From Fasciolopsis buskii (taxonomy: Eukaryota; Platyhelminthes; Trematoda; Plagiorchiida; Fasciolidae), in contig LUCM01006546.1 in assembly GCA_008360955.1 (NCBI GenBank), positions 9,850 through 73,849 of the forward strand: a stretch of 64,000 nt of DNA, written 5' to 3'. The position numbers were made by a program, and so were the translations under genes. The notes beneath the pieces were generated by a model that worked only from the letters and a program-made list of their open reading frames with translations, was not told the origin of the DNA and searched no databases. Shown here in pieces: positions 23,720 through 36,200 of this stretch. Each line of letters starts with the position of its first letter. Position 1 is the stretch's first letter.

Positions 23720-26700
23720 CAACAGACAGCAACCATGATGTTCCATAGGGCAACGGAGTGCATAGAATTGCAAAACGCGTAAACCATTTTTGTTTAATAG
23801 TCACTACGTGGTTTCAGCCATCCCAGCATAATGTTGGATAGGTCCACTTATGTGAACCATTCAACAAGCCTAATAGCCCTACAGGTGTAGATTGTTTGCG
23901 CTGATTGACGTGACTTGGTAGTCCTGTGTGCATCATACAAACAAATTTAGAAGCTGCAATAAAATTTGTGTGCCTTCCTGAAGACAGCGGGGTTGATATG
24001 TTACACCCCGAAGCTATCAGAAGTTGGTCAAATGGTATTCAGATTAGTGAAAGACTGGCCGTTGTTCCACTTAGGGCAAGTGTCGTTGAGCTTCACGGTA
24101 GTCACAAAAATCAAAACTGGTATTTTATATTACACTGTGACAGGTTTAATTTTAAGTGAAATGAAGCAGTCTAGTCCCAGTACACTTGGCCTTTCAAGCC
24201 GGTCACAATAAATGCTCAACAAATTTCCTAGGCATCAGTTTTGTGTAGCGTCGTCTGTAAACGTACAGATGCAACCGAACGGTCCCAATTACTTTGGGTA
24301 AGCTTGTTTCCGGGTTGTTATTCAAACTGCAACAGGTACAACCAGCTTTCGTTATTTCCTTGTTGCTGAACTGCCTTATTTGTACTGGGACTATTTAAGC
24401 TACCGAAACCTGTCTTTCACAGCTACGCTTTATCTATTAGTCTAATACTAGTACAGTTATTATCAGAATGAAGCGATGCTCATCGAAAGTTGAAAATTCA
24501 CATTTTGCGGGTCTAACTGTGATACATTAAACATGACTTTTTAACTTGTCTTTCAATTCATCGTTCATAATCACGGTTATTTCTGGAAGCCTGAAATACT
24601 GCTTGCAGGCGACATCTCCGCCCATCATTTTAAGGGTACTGAGTTTGATTCATATTGGTCAGGCCTGTTTCCTAATTTAATCAATAATTTCTTAATTACA
24701 CATTATGGTGGATATCTAATTTTTGCTGAATCTCCGAGGTCTACATCGAATTAATCCATAAATGTTTATTTCATCTGGTATCCAAGCCTACGGGCTTTGA
24801 TTGCAAAATTAATGTACTACCGGTAACGTCATCAACAAAGTAAAAGGACTGGAAATGTTTGAAAAGACAATATACTTCACCGTGTTCCTCAGGCCAAAAC
24901 ACATCCAGTCGGTTGCGCAATAAAACAAATTGATTTTTTCAAACCATTGGAAGCTGTTGCTATTGGAAGCCATCAATGTAAGTGCATTGGATACTGAATC
25001 GCTATGTCCAGCACTCACACCGGTGATCGAGGCAGGAGCGGCGGAACTGCTCTGATTGCAATGCCGGTTAGCTGAGTAAAAAGCGGGAGGAGAAATTCAG
25101 TATTTATCTATTAGGCGACATGTCAAGACTATCGATCAATGAGCGTCGATCATAGGGAATAGATTAACGCGATATTCTTTTCGCTAGTAGTCGAAACATT
25201 ATTGTCTCGAGAGAATCAATAGCAATTAATTGGAACTAAAATCGATTTGTGATTCATGGCTTCAGACACAAACACACTATCACCTATTTTTCAACTACTT
25301 TCGACAATCCAACCTGTTCACCGCGAATAAAGCACCATGAAAATGTTGCACTATCTTCGCATTCCTCACTTGGCCCAAACTTCCAGGATGTCAATAGTGA
25401 TCAAGCCAAAGATGTTTCTTTTTGCTTCGAAAAGACTACGTCCAACGGGATTTCATGCAAACAAATATCCAGTGGTTAAAAGGTTGAAGATATTTCTAGG
25501 TTAACAATTATGGGATTGTTATGGGATTGTGCCAACTTTTTCGTTCTTGACAATCAGAATGACATATTCCCAAGGTCTGTCGGGAAAAGTTTCTCTGTTC
25601 AAACATGAACCATCGGAGAGCACGGCTACGTGCCTCGACTAACATGTGAAAGTCCCAAGTTAGATTTCTTTCTTGCCCAAACTACATATGCACACAGGGT
25701 CTTTCTGCAATCATACGTCAAGGGTATATTCATATTATGATTATTAGAAAGCCATACCCATAGACTAGTGGGGAATCAGGAAAGTAAGCACGGACTGTTC
25801 TTCCAGTATCCACAATGGGCAACTGCAGCAAGTGCAGCCTTGCGGAGAGAGACTCGGTGAGTCAGAGAAGCCAAGGTTAAATGCAGAAACGATTGGCATA
25901 CACGTTCTACCGATACCCAGACCGACGTAATGGCCCAGAAACATGTTCACATGTGGGGATATAGTTGCACAGGTGGCTGGGGAACTTGCACTTTGGTTCA
26001 GCTTAGATCATGATATTAGTAAGGCCCACCGAAAGTGACAAGAATATCTAGCAGAATTCCTGGTTTGCAGCTGTTCACGAAAGCATAAAATGCATCTTCC
26101 AAGCAGGCTGATGATTGGGGGTTTTGACCAAATCTGATGCCCCACAATTCGATACTGGAAGGTAGGCACCGTTGTATGAATGTTTTTGGAGAGTCTTCCT
26201 GGAGTGGCCTTGCCACAAACGATTGCCATTAACTGTCCAATTTTTGTTATCCTTGAGAGTCCCTTACGTTTACTTGAAACCCCAGTGTCGGTCACACAAT
26301 TTCGAACACCTTTCATTTCTCAAGGACAGATTTCCAAGTCTTCCAAGGTGACGCAGTTACGTATACAGAAAACTTTATCACAGACCACTTGGCAAATGAC
26401 CGTTTCATCACTGATTGGCTCCGATATTGGGCATCTGACTGTCTACACGACTGACGTGTTATGCTAACTGAATTCTCATATCATGTAACCGACGGATTTT
26501 CGCATAGATGATCGCATATAATGATGCATTTTTTCCCATTCACATTGCACTGCCATAGAGGGAACCCAGGACGCTATTTCTCCAAGCACTATCACTGACC
26601 TCATCAGTCCATACTGTTATCGACTAAACTGATATAAAGGCAACATGAAATTTAAGATCTTAATGCTAATTAACTGATTAACACTACATCTACGGCTGTA

Positions 26701-29700
26701 ACCGAATTCTCATTATTATCCATCCTCAGTTACGGAGTGCACACCCTGTTAAACATCACAGTCTCTTGAAAAACAGTTACCTACGTACGTGTTTCGTTCC
26801 GGCTCAATGGGAAGCACGATCGGGAACTCGAATAATCAGAAAAAACTCCGATCGCTCGCGCGCGTCAGTTCCATCCTAAACTTGCAGGCTGAAAAGTTGT
26901 ATAATCCAATAATTGTACTATCCTTTACCTCCTTGTACAGTGAGTTAGGGCCTTGTGCGATTACCTTCAGTTTGTCTATTGATTTCATGAGATCGTAACC
27001 AGTGCGCTGTTCACAACGTCGGTGAATATCTGAGCAGATGGTAAATCTGTTCGCCTATTCTCTTGTCCTTGCGATTCTATTCTGAGGAAAGTTTTTATCC
27101 GGAGATTCTCTCTCGTTTGAAAAGTAGCTTCAGTTGTTTGTTTGGATTTTCGATCATTTTTAGAGAAATCCCACACAATGAACAGTTTGAGTAAGAAGGA
27201 AATGCCGAAATGTATAGTAATGACGCTGCTTCTTTTTACCAGGGCTCTAATTCACTTTGTACCATGATTGAGTTTGCCGGTGGTGATCCATAAGTAATTG
27301 GAAATCAGCTGATTCGGATCTCAAGTAATAGACAATTTCACAAACCGTTTTCAACGTGCATGATCCTTCGAACATGTCTAAGCATGTCAAATGTACCTTC
27401 CTTTGATTGGTTCCAATTTACCTCTGATGAGGGGGGGGTTTGAACGTTGGCCTGACCGAAACTGGGCCTTCCAAGTATGCATCTAGCACAGATCTTTACG
27501 GATCATTTCTTATTGCCACTCACATGTCCGAAGTTTGGCATGATAAGCATAAATTCTAAAACTCTTGTAGTTTTACGTCGATTTCCATGGCATCTCCGTC
27601 TTCGCACCCAAATGTGTTTAAACAACTGTACTCAATTTTCCCTTGGCAATCTCTTCTAAGATAATCAATTATTAGTTCGGATTATTTATTTATTTATTTT
27701 ACTGGCTCATTCTGACAATTCATATCCTTTCTATCTCACTTGCTAACTTGGTTATCATCTGCATTAAACGCCTGCAAGTGATATGTATTAAAAACCCCTA
27801 AGACTGATTTCCATAAACGACACACCCCTATGCCTGAACGACGCTTCGAATAACGGGCGCAATCCATTTCCAGCATTATTATTTCACCGAAAAACTCCTA
27901 AGACATTTTCTCATGCTTTACGTCAGCCTTGTATGCGTACAGATGATAAGGAAAGGAGTAGGTGCACATCGTCCGTTACGAATATTGAACGGTCGGCTGA
28001 AGTGTGCTTGCAAATACCATACTACTTGAACATTTGACTGGGTCCAACTGGGATTCTTTAGGGATCAGTCATAAGCTTTAAATGAACTTTCACTGAAGCA
28101 CAACGTTGACTACTGAGTACAGGTCCATTGTTGATAATCAAGACAAATCAGAACTAGTGCTTCGACGAAAAGGCCGACGCATGGAAGAAAAAGCAAATAT
28201 TAATTAAGTTTTTTCCCACAACGCGACCAGACAGTGTACCGAATCACAGAGAGTTGCAAGTCCATATCATATAAAGTCTTCTGGAATAGAGTACCGACGA
28301 TTGGTGTGAGTCCTTTGATGGTTAGACAATGTACAGCAGAGACATCTGATAACCAAACAAAGAAAATCAGCTGATGAGAATGAGATAGAAACGAGACTTT
28401 GGACTCCGAATTCACAATCCAAGTACCGATCGACATGATAGTTACGCCGACTGCATCCCTGCTGACTTGCATCATGTCAATTCAGCAGCTGTTTCCCGTA
28501 ATAATCATAGCTCAGCAAATCAGGGGAATACTGAATTATAACACTAATGCTTATAAACGCATCAGAACAAAATTAGTATACAACTAACAAGTGGGAGTGC
28601 TGTGCTGCAGGTCTAATCGAACCAATTACGGTACATCCAAACCCCGGTTATTTCATGAAGAACCGTCTAGTGGGCCCAGCTGATGGTGGTAGAACACCAA
28701 TGCTGTTATCTAGCGAGACTATCCATTGAGAAGGCAATAAACCGATTTGTAGATCACAGTAATAGAAATGCATCACAACGTGATTTTCTGACGGCCGTCA
28801 ACCTATCACCAGTATTACAAATGTTAGTTCGTGATCCGGTAAACGTATGCACAGATAACTGCACCCTTGTTTTTGTGCCTGTGTGCATGTGTTTACGAAT
28901 TAAATCAAATATCATGAACTACCACAATGCCATGAGCTAATCAATGAGCAGCTGACATAGTCACGTTTCAGGTATTACCCATCAAACAGTCTTTGTAACC
29001 GCGCATAACCAATGCTCCTCTGGACTACTTGATGCACCTGGAGCAGTTCCCTAACCAGTGGACCAGCTTATAACTTATCGAATAAATGACTTCATCATGT
29101 AGAAAGCTGATGATTACTCTCGGTTATATATTCTCGATAACCGACGGAGAAGAACAGGGTAAGCAAATCCAAAAAATAGAAACTCCAACTTTATCGACAT
29201 TATACATTTTGGACTTCATTTAGTTACCTTCCTTCCAATCGTCAGCACTGCAGCCTAGAAAATACAGATGTTCAGTCAAGAGTCAAGGGGATCGATTTGT
29301 CCTCGGTTGTAGTATTCGACAAAATATTGCCGGAAGCACAAACCAGGCTAAGTGATTTGCTGTTTAAAATAACGAGTGCACATGTGGTTCACGTTTAAAG
29401 GCTAGGACTCTGATAGATCAGTTGTGAGATCATCATGGGGACAACTCTCCCTCGAGTAAGAAGTTCTGTCGTCCAAACTTATAACTAATTAAAAATGAAG
29501 ATTTTTCAGTTTATGAGTTGCTGCTAACTTCCCTGATTGTTTCAGGTCAATTGCTGGTAGAATTGTGAAATCCGGTCGTAAGTTGCACCTACTGTTTGAT
29601 GATAGATTTTAGCTTATATAATTCATAAGGCACGTTTGCCCGCTGATGCTCTTGATGAAACAAAATATGGATATCTTCAAGAACGTGGGAGATTGTACCA

Positions 29701-30545
29701 CCGACACTCCATCAGCGAGGGACGGTGTCTGGCTTGTGGTCACAGAGGTACACTCTAGTTGAGCGCATTTGACAAGAAGATAGTTTCACGAGCACTGGAA
29801 GCCATTTTGGGTGCATTATGCAAACGTCTATTGGACTGAAATTTCAATCAGCTGCGTAAAAGTCCTGCCTTAGTAGAGCAGATAACGATCTTAAGGGCTG
29901 GGCTAGTTATGTTTGTGCTGCACCAGTGCAGTTGTCCATGATGTAATTCACACATCTTTAGGGGACCGAATGGACTCCATCGTCATGCTTCTGAGTGCGT
30001 AAGTCCAGCATCCTGTTGGGCAAGCCTTTTGGACCTCGCTGAATTTTCCGAGTTTGTACTTTTCGGGTCTGTCACAAATCCCTTGAGAGGACTCCTGGTA
30101 GAAGACGTACTATGTGTATCCGTGTAGCAGCGCTCTAGTCGAACAGAAATTCTGGTGCTTACTACTTCACCCAGTACGACAATAACTTTGATAAAACAAG
30201 ACCAGATAAAACTTCTTTTCCAAACCACAAGTAAAACAGGACCGCGGGTTTTGACTGGTCGTTTTAACAAAGATGGGACAAATTTCTTGACGACATTTTG
30301 AAAGTTGGATACTAATGTGAGATGCGGGCGGCGTCCATCTCAAGCGTTTCTTTCATTTGGAATCTTGAGGAAACCTAGGGAATTGCCTGACCTGCAAGAT
30401 GAGTCAAATATGATTGAAGGATCAGTTTTTTCACAGTTTTTAAAGCAGCAAGTATTTGAAACAAGTGCATTGTTTCCCGAAGCACATGAAGTAGCCTAAG
30501 TTTAGATAACCTGATTGCAACTGTATTGAGTTCCGAATACGGTGC
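23720..30545. other. Long unassigned stretch
   Basis: Nothing assignable in about 6.8 kb. It contains a run of eight G at about 27430, a short TTTA repeat near 27687-27702 and a 12-base palindrome TGACGGCCGTCA near 28789. Open frames are short and unrecognised. Confidence 0.4.
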
Positions 30546-30551
30546 ATATGG

Positions 30552-30552
30552 T

Positions 30553-30592
<40 letters not shown>
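30552..30592. repeat. TA microsatellite
   Basis: About 40 bases of nearly pure TA repeat, just 3' of the second Penelope-like remnant as read on the minus strand. Confidence 0.95.
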
Positions 30593-30596
<4 letters not shown>

Positions 30597-30769
30597 GTGA
30601 GAAGGCGTACACTGGTGATAACGTTTATTGTGACGATGCGATTCAGATTAGGACTGGTTGTCAAACGCGAATGAATGATTGAATGGGATCGCTAGTTCCG
30701 TTCGTTTTTGTGCGTTGTCCATCTTTTTGTCTCTCTATTCTTCATCGGGGCCTTGTTAAAATGACGTAA

Positions 30770-31085
30770 TGTTTATCAATCTCGAACGAGGGATTCGAGT
30801 GGAGGGCCTCAAGAATCAGTGGCCCCCCTTTCTGTTTGCCCGGCTAACTACCTTTGCGTTGTTGATGTTTACCTTTTGGTCTGATGGTGTGCTGTGGTTC
30901 CATATCTGCGAGTGTGCGTCAGCGCGTCGTAGGGCTAAGCTATGTTCATGCAAGCGTGTGCGTAATTGTTTGCCTGTCTCGCCGACATATTGTTTGTCAC
31001 ATCCGACGCAAGGAATGACATAAACTAGCCCTGATTGGTTATGCTAGACGACGCGATCTTTTCCGTGCTTCTTGAGCGATTATAA
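30770..31085 (-). pseudogene. Penelope-like element 2: GIY-YIG endonuclease remnant
   Basis: The minus strand reads LKKHGKDRVV, a stop, then HNQSGLVYVIPCVGCDKQYV and GETGKQLRTRLHEHSLALRR, followed by INNAKVVSRANRKG. This is the GIY-YIG endonuclease that Penelope-like retroelements carry after the reverse transcriptase, here with YVI and YVG in the two signature positions, then the conserved R and the H of LHEH. A frameshift at a C6 run (30823-30828) separates the end, which resumes as PLILEALHSNPSFEID. The reverse transcriptase is not recognisable upstream. Its sequence is clearly different from the element at 39.6-41.0 kb, so it is another PLE family. A plus-strand frame covering the same bases is an antisense shadow. 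Confidence 0.75.
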
Positions 31086-31318
31086 ACCAGTGTGCAACTG
31101 CTCAAGATAGGGCGAACACTGTAAGTAAATCAAAGAGCTCATCCCCGCTGCGATAGTCTGCAGGCTGGAAACCAGGTCATATGTGCCTCGGGAAAGATGT
31201 CTTCGATGTCATTTGTGATCTTGGATAACCAGAGACCTGTCACCTTGAGTACCACAAAAATGGATATGCTTATACATTTAGTTTAGGTGATTAGTACCCT
31301 GAGAAATGATAAGGTGTA

Positions 31319-31445
31319 TTGGTAGATACGAAAAGGCAGGGAATTTGTAAACCTGCGGCTGGCGGAGGCAGTCACAAAATTTTCCGACTGATTAGAAGTT
31401 CTGGTCTAGCGGAACCGGGTGGCAACTGGTGTATGGGCAATGTTT
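31319..31445 (+). mobile_element. RTE-like LINE linker fragment
   Basis: The plus strand reads CKPAAGGGSHKIFRLIRSSG then LAEPGGNW, close to the KAAAGGN..KLFQLIRSTGPRKPG segment between the endonuclease and RT domains of RTE-type LINEs. The hit is short and the edges are unclear. It lies between the PLE 2 endonuclease remnant and the PLE 2 hammerhead, on the opposite strand, so it probably inserted into that element. Confidence 0.5.
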
Positions 31446-31578
31446 GTTTGAGTCCTTGCATTCATAGCCCTAGTCAGAGGAAAACAACTGCAGCGGAACT
31501 GCATTGCTTTCACCAATCCACAAAATGAGCAGAGCCGCATGAAAGAAGCTGTGAACGACAGTGAAGCAAATGAGATGG

Positions 31579-31650
31579 ATATATATGTATGTATATATAT
31601 ATATGTATATATATGTATACGTATATGTATATATACATATATATATATAT
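31579..31650. repeat. TA/GTATAT microsatellite
   Basis: Imperfect TA-rich repeat immediately before a 24-base direct repeat. The IYIYIY frames on both strands arise from it. Confidence 0.9.
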
Positions 31651-31991
31651 AGAACCAGGAAGTAGTATCTGGATGCGTGAACAAAATTTGCCCGGGAGCA
31701 CACGACCGGTTTCGCGGTTATTGTCGCTCGACAGGTATGCGTACCCGATGCTCTCTTGTCCAAACATCCACATACTTGTACACTCCGAATTGATTGATAT
31801 TTCTCACCACAATCGAATCTCTAGCATCACGAGTGTGCATGGAAGCTCTTCGTCAAAGAGTCCACAGAAGAATCACGACTGTGATTCGTTGATAATTGTT
31901 TGTCAGTTGGGCTGAGCCAACCTTAGGAACGAGGGCAGAATGCCCCAGAATATACGTATGTATATATAGAACCAGGAAGTAGTATCTGGAT
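31651..31991. repeat. 24-bp exact direct repeat pair beside TA repeats
   Basis: AGAACCAGGAAGTAGTATCT followed by GGAT occurs at 31651-31674 and again at 31968-31991, without a mismatch and each time preceded by TATATAT. The start-to-start distance is 317 bases. The hammerhead-like motif lies between the copies. The pair may be the partial duplication typical of PLE ends (pseudo-LTRs); that is inference. Confidence 0.8.
31693..31747 (-). ncRNA. Hammerhead ribozyme-like motif (PLE-associated)
   Basis: Read on the minus strand: stem I GCATAC pairs with GTGTGC (one G-U), extended after a small internal loop by CGGG with CCCG. Next is core CTGTCGA (consensus CUGANGA, one change at A6), stem II GCG/CGC with an 8-base loop ACAATAAC, then GAAA and a loopless palindromic stem III ACCGGT. 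C at 31704 is the cleavage-site base. Type I hammerheads with a minimal stem III are known from Penelope-like elements and some SINEs. The A6 to U change would probably reduce or abolish cutting. Confidence 0.6.
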
Positions 31992-32944
31992 ATATATATA
32001 TATATATAATCGCACAGTAAGCATGAAACTGAACTCAGGCAAAGCACTATCTTCTAGAAGCAGCTTTTCAGGGGAGGTTTTCTTGCCAGAGAGATCAAAA
32101 ATCAAACGCAAACTAAAGCGAACACAGACGAAGGTGTGAATCAAAGTGGCCTACTAAAACATAATCAGGTGTAAATCAAAAGGACGGTTTGACATACGTA
32201 ACCGACAGGAGCAGAGAAAAAAGGGTGATGCAAATGAGGAAGTGCAGCACCAAATGAGAAAATTGATCATACAGATCATACCTTTAAACCTAGAGCCTGA
32301 TTTCAGGACCAGACACATTCTATTTACTAATGTTTTGATATCTCTTGTCTAACCATATTTCGACTAGGTTCACCAGAGCTACGATGCTAGTGTGGACAAA
32401 TGAGACTCAGCGGAATAACAGACGACACATGCATCAACTAATTCAAAAGGTTTAGATTCCACATGTACCACTGAGACTGACTTATAGATTACAAACATCT
32501 TAAACCAGCGTCTAACATCCTTCCGTTAAGTGTGCGTCCACGGATTGTATTCATCGCATCACCATCCATCTCCAAGACTACTGAAGGGTGCTTAAATTAG
32601 TTCGTGATCCGAGTTTCCCTTACGGACAGCACAGTCATGCACACCCAAGTTCATCTTCCGGCTTAGAGATCTGGTAATCGGGGCGGATAGGTGACATGCT
32701 TCCATGTCTCAAGCGGTGCCCAAGCTAAGTATGGACCTTTTCACCATTTAAATGGCATGTTGATTTCCAATCTGTCTGGCTCTCATCCTCGATTTTTCTT
32801 TTCATTTAAATTTCACGATCACAATGACCATATCGGGAGACAAAGGTTCCAGAGAATTAAGATTGAACGTGCGTGACAGGAGTGACAGTTTGGCTTTATA
32901 AAATCTAAACTTTTACCTGGAATGGTCAGTCGATGACGTGAGAA

Positions 32945-33250
32945 GAAGTGGATGCAAACTTTAACCAGTGTAATGACTCGTGAAGGTGCAGTTACACCAT
33001 CGGGTTGGGGTCCATGAGCTTCTCCCCGAAGCTGAAGATAATAGGTGATATAGCTCGGTACCGTAGTCAGTGGCGTTCTTGCATTCAAAACATCTTATTC
33101 TGTGTAATTCTTTATCTTGCTATTTTGCTGTCAGTCTCCACTATTCCTGGTTCTTTTCTTGTTTGGTTAGTTGCTGTTGTGAAGTAGCGACCAAAACCAG
33201 AACACATTGGTGCCAGGTTAATTTTTGCACAAACTGAAGTGACTTGAAAT
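32945..33250 (+). mobile_element. RTE-like LINE 3' end, copy 2
   Basis: The plus strand carries the element's last codons: TLTSVMTREGAVTPSGWGP near 32955-33010 and GDIARYRSQWRSCIQNILFC near 33041-33100. The family usually reads GWGPRD...LGD.AQNRSQWRRCIH. The 3' UTR follows, including CAAAACCAGAACACATTGGT at 33192-33211. It aligns along its length with 48095-48410. Confidence 0.7.
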
Positions 33251-33254
33251 GGTA

Positions 33255-36200
33255 TTTTAATGCATGCACAAAACTGTCCTGTTGTCTTCCCAGCCTTGGC
33301 TTATTGCGTCTTTTGATGTTTGTTTTTCTGTATATCTAGATTTTACTGCCGAAAAAGAAGGCTGCAATTCTAACTGTTTCTTTTTAAAACCTGACTTTTG
33401 AAAGAACCATTTTCAGTAGATGAATGACGTAGTTATACAATCAACCGAGCATATTTACACTCAATCCTTTGGTCACTATCAGCTTGTCTTTTATTTGCGT
33501 CAGTTGATCCCGGTTTTCTTAGCCTCATTTCACCGGTCCATGACGGCGGGAAAGTAAACTGTTTTTTCTATAAAGCCGGGGCCGTCTGCTTAAACCATGG
33601 GAAGACGCTCAGATGGATGTTCACAAATCACAGCTGATCCTCACAAACATGACGGCAGCATACTGCAACACTCTTGTATCAAAATCAGAATGCTATCCCC
33701 GATAATGGCTGGATCTCCAAATTGTACATTGAAAATAGTACCTATTAGCGGAGATCCGGTGTATTCCGAACGCATCGCCAACTGGATTGCCCGTGTCGAG
33801 CCACCAAGGAGGCGAAACCGATACAAAAAAGACACTATGTAGCATCTGCCCAGCCGTCAATTTTCCTGAAATTGGTCTGGGGGGCGTCAATGATAATCCA
33901 CTGACTAAGATCAGGATAGATGATGCTTCAATGGCATTGCGTTTTCCGCGAAACTGGATATTTGCTAACATAATTCGATGGTTCAGCGGATAGGTGGAAC
34001 ATCTATCCGACGGGTCGTAGTTGGCTGTGTTTGTTTCAGTAAGCAGAAGGATCTCTAACGGCATAGAAAAACATTAAATAAGTGAGCACAGTGTTATGCT
34101 ATCGGTCAATACGCCCAAGGTTCTCTTTTAGGGCAATCTACCTGCATCAAACCAATTACACCATCGGGTATAGATGATTAGATTAATTCGGTAACCAGCT
34201 ACTTATTACCGGCGAATGTCGATTTCTGTCGCGGCTGTCCGATCGCCCTTTGTTTCGCTAAATTTGTGTCCAAATTAACCTTCCAGGTACTACGAGAACT
34301 GCACACATCGCCGGTAAGTTATCAACCTACCGTAATCAATTACATCCTGTCACTACGTGACTAGCTCGGCCAAACGAATTCCTAAATAGTTGGATAAACC
34401 ACGGGAGGGTTTCGCAAGATTCACGGAAATCTAAAACTTGAGCGAGATGAGTCATAAGTTCGATCCATTTCAGTCTGTCCGGCCAAGTTGGAGAGAGCAC
34501 TGCAGCACGCGGAGGCCGAAACAACCTGCTTGTTCAATTAGACTCTATGCACACAAATGCAGTTGGCAGTTGACCTCGCTAAATCCTGGTGACGTCAGCT
34601 GAATTACACGGTAGTTCACAATCATATTCTTTTCACCTTCAGCTATTCATTTCAACTGTCTGGTGTTTCATAATCATTCGATTGATATTCATTCGACTAA
34701 TTGAATGGCATCAATGAATGCATTACGTTTGACTATCTGAAAAATAACTCTGGTTGTCATCAAATGTGTCGTGCCATCGCCTAATGTCTCCGTAGCCATG
34801 CGGTTGAAATGTCGGTGCACATGCTCACTGAATCCAAATATACGCTCTGTTTTCTCTAACTAATTTTAAATTTGCTGAGGATAACACTTCTGCAGGACGA
34901 GTGCGTTTGGAAGACAACTCTTTTGTGTGCCAACCATGGTGTGAAGCAGATCGCAGTCCCAGGTTTAAATTAGAACATATTCTTTTGTTCTGTGTTAGGT
35001 AACCTTTTACTGATTGCGTATTGGTTATCTAGTTACTTAAGAATCGCCTAAAACCATGATGTATTCAACACACAAACAGAATCGTTTAAATGTGGATTGA
35101 AACTGCTAGTGAAATACAAGACACACCGTCTGTTTCACCACTTATTAAAAGTTCTCTATTATATCTTTGATCCATCATCAATAGTAAATCAACTCCTAAT
35201 GCGAGATTGTCCAGAAGGTCATATTGGTTATCGTTCTTGGCGGATGAAATGTACAAATCGGGAGTCTAAATATGATTGGAACACCGTCTAGTCACAAATG
35301 TATTCGAATAACAACTACACCGTAAACATACTTCAAGAGTCTGACGAAAATGTTTATTTGCACAAATTACGTAAACATGTAAATGATTTTATTAACGAAT
35401 AGCGTACAACAATGCAGCCTAAATTGATGAGAACTGACAGTGGGTGATTTCCGGCTTTGTACGTACTTGGTAATTTTATTCATCCACAAACTTGAATATG
35501 TTGATTTTTATTTACATACACACATATATATATAGAGAGAGAGAAAAAAAAACAAAGAGAAACTGTCGAAAAAGGACAGTTTCACGTCGCTCACCAGACA
35601 CAAGGACTTCCCATCAGCCTATTACTATGGGCGGCCCATATTGTAACACGCGCTTCGTCTTGCTCGCGTCCACACCAAAAGGACCTCAGCCACGATGCAC
35701 GCGATTCTACGCCATTTTTAGTTTGAGTCGTGTGAGGCGGTGCGCTGTATGAACTGTTGGATCACGTTGGCCACTGGGGGTCTGTGTTGTTCACGGCGTG
35801 AGCTGCTAATTTGGACTGCCTCTATGATTCACGAGTAATTCTGTATTCAGAACACAGACCAAGCTTGTGTAAAACTACTGTCTGTGTACACATATGTTCA
35901 CGGAAATGCGGTTTTTTGAGGATAGCACATAAAGCCGGAGCATGGTCTATTGGCTTCTATTACTTAAATTTGTTACCTCTTATTGGGTAGCATTTATACA
36001 GGAACCCTGATGACTGACTTCCGGACAGCCACCGAACCAGTTACCATGACTACCACGTTGAAATGTTCTGTACGCTGTGAGTCTAACTGCCAGAGCTTGC
36101 TGTAACGCAAGTTCGGTTTTCCCAAAGAGGGTGCTTTATTTTCTGTCCTGCCATTGATCAGAAAGTTCTTATATTCTTCTGATCAGAACGATAAATTTGT

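Noticed and set aside
30769..31023. 84-codon plus-strand frame
   Set aside because: It is the antisense of the Penelope-like GIY-YIG remnant on the minus strand.
31406..31773. Minus-strand frames rich in IYIYIY and similar
   Set aside because: These are translations of TA microsatellite DNA.
31651..31991. CRISPR-like or satellite array
   Set aside because: Only two copies, no regular spacers, eukaryotic context.
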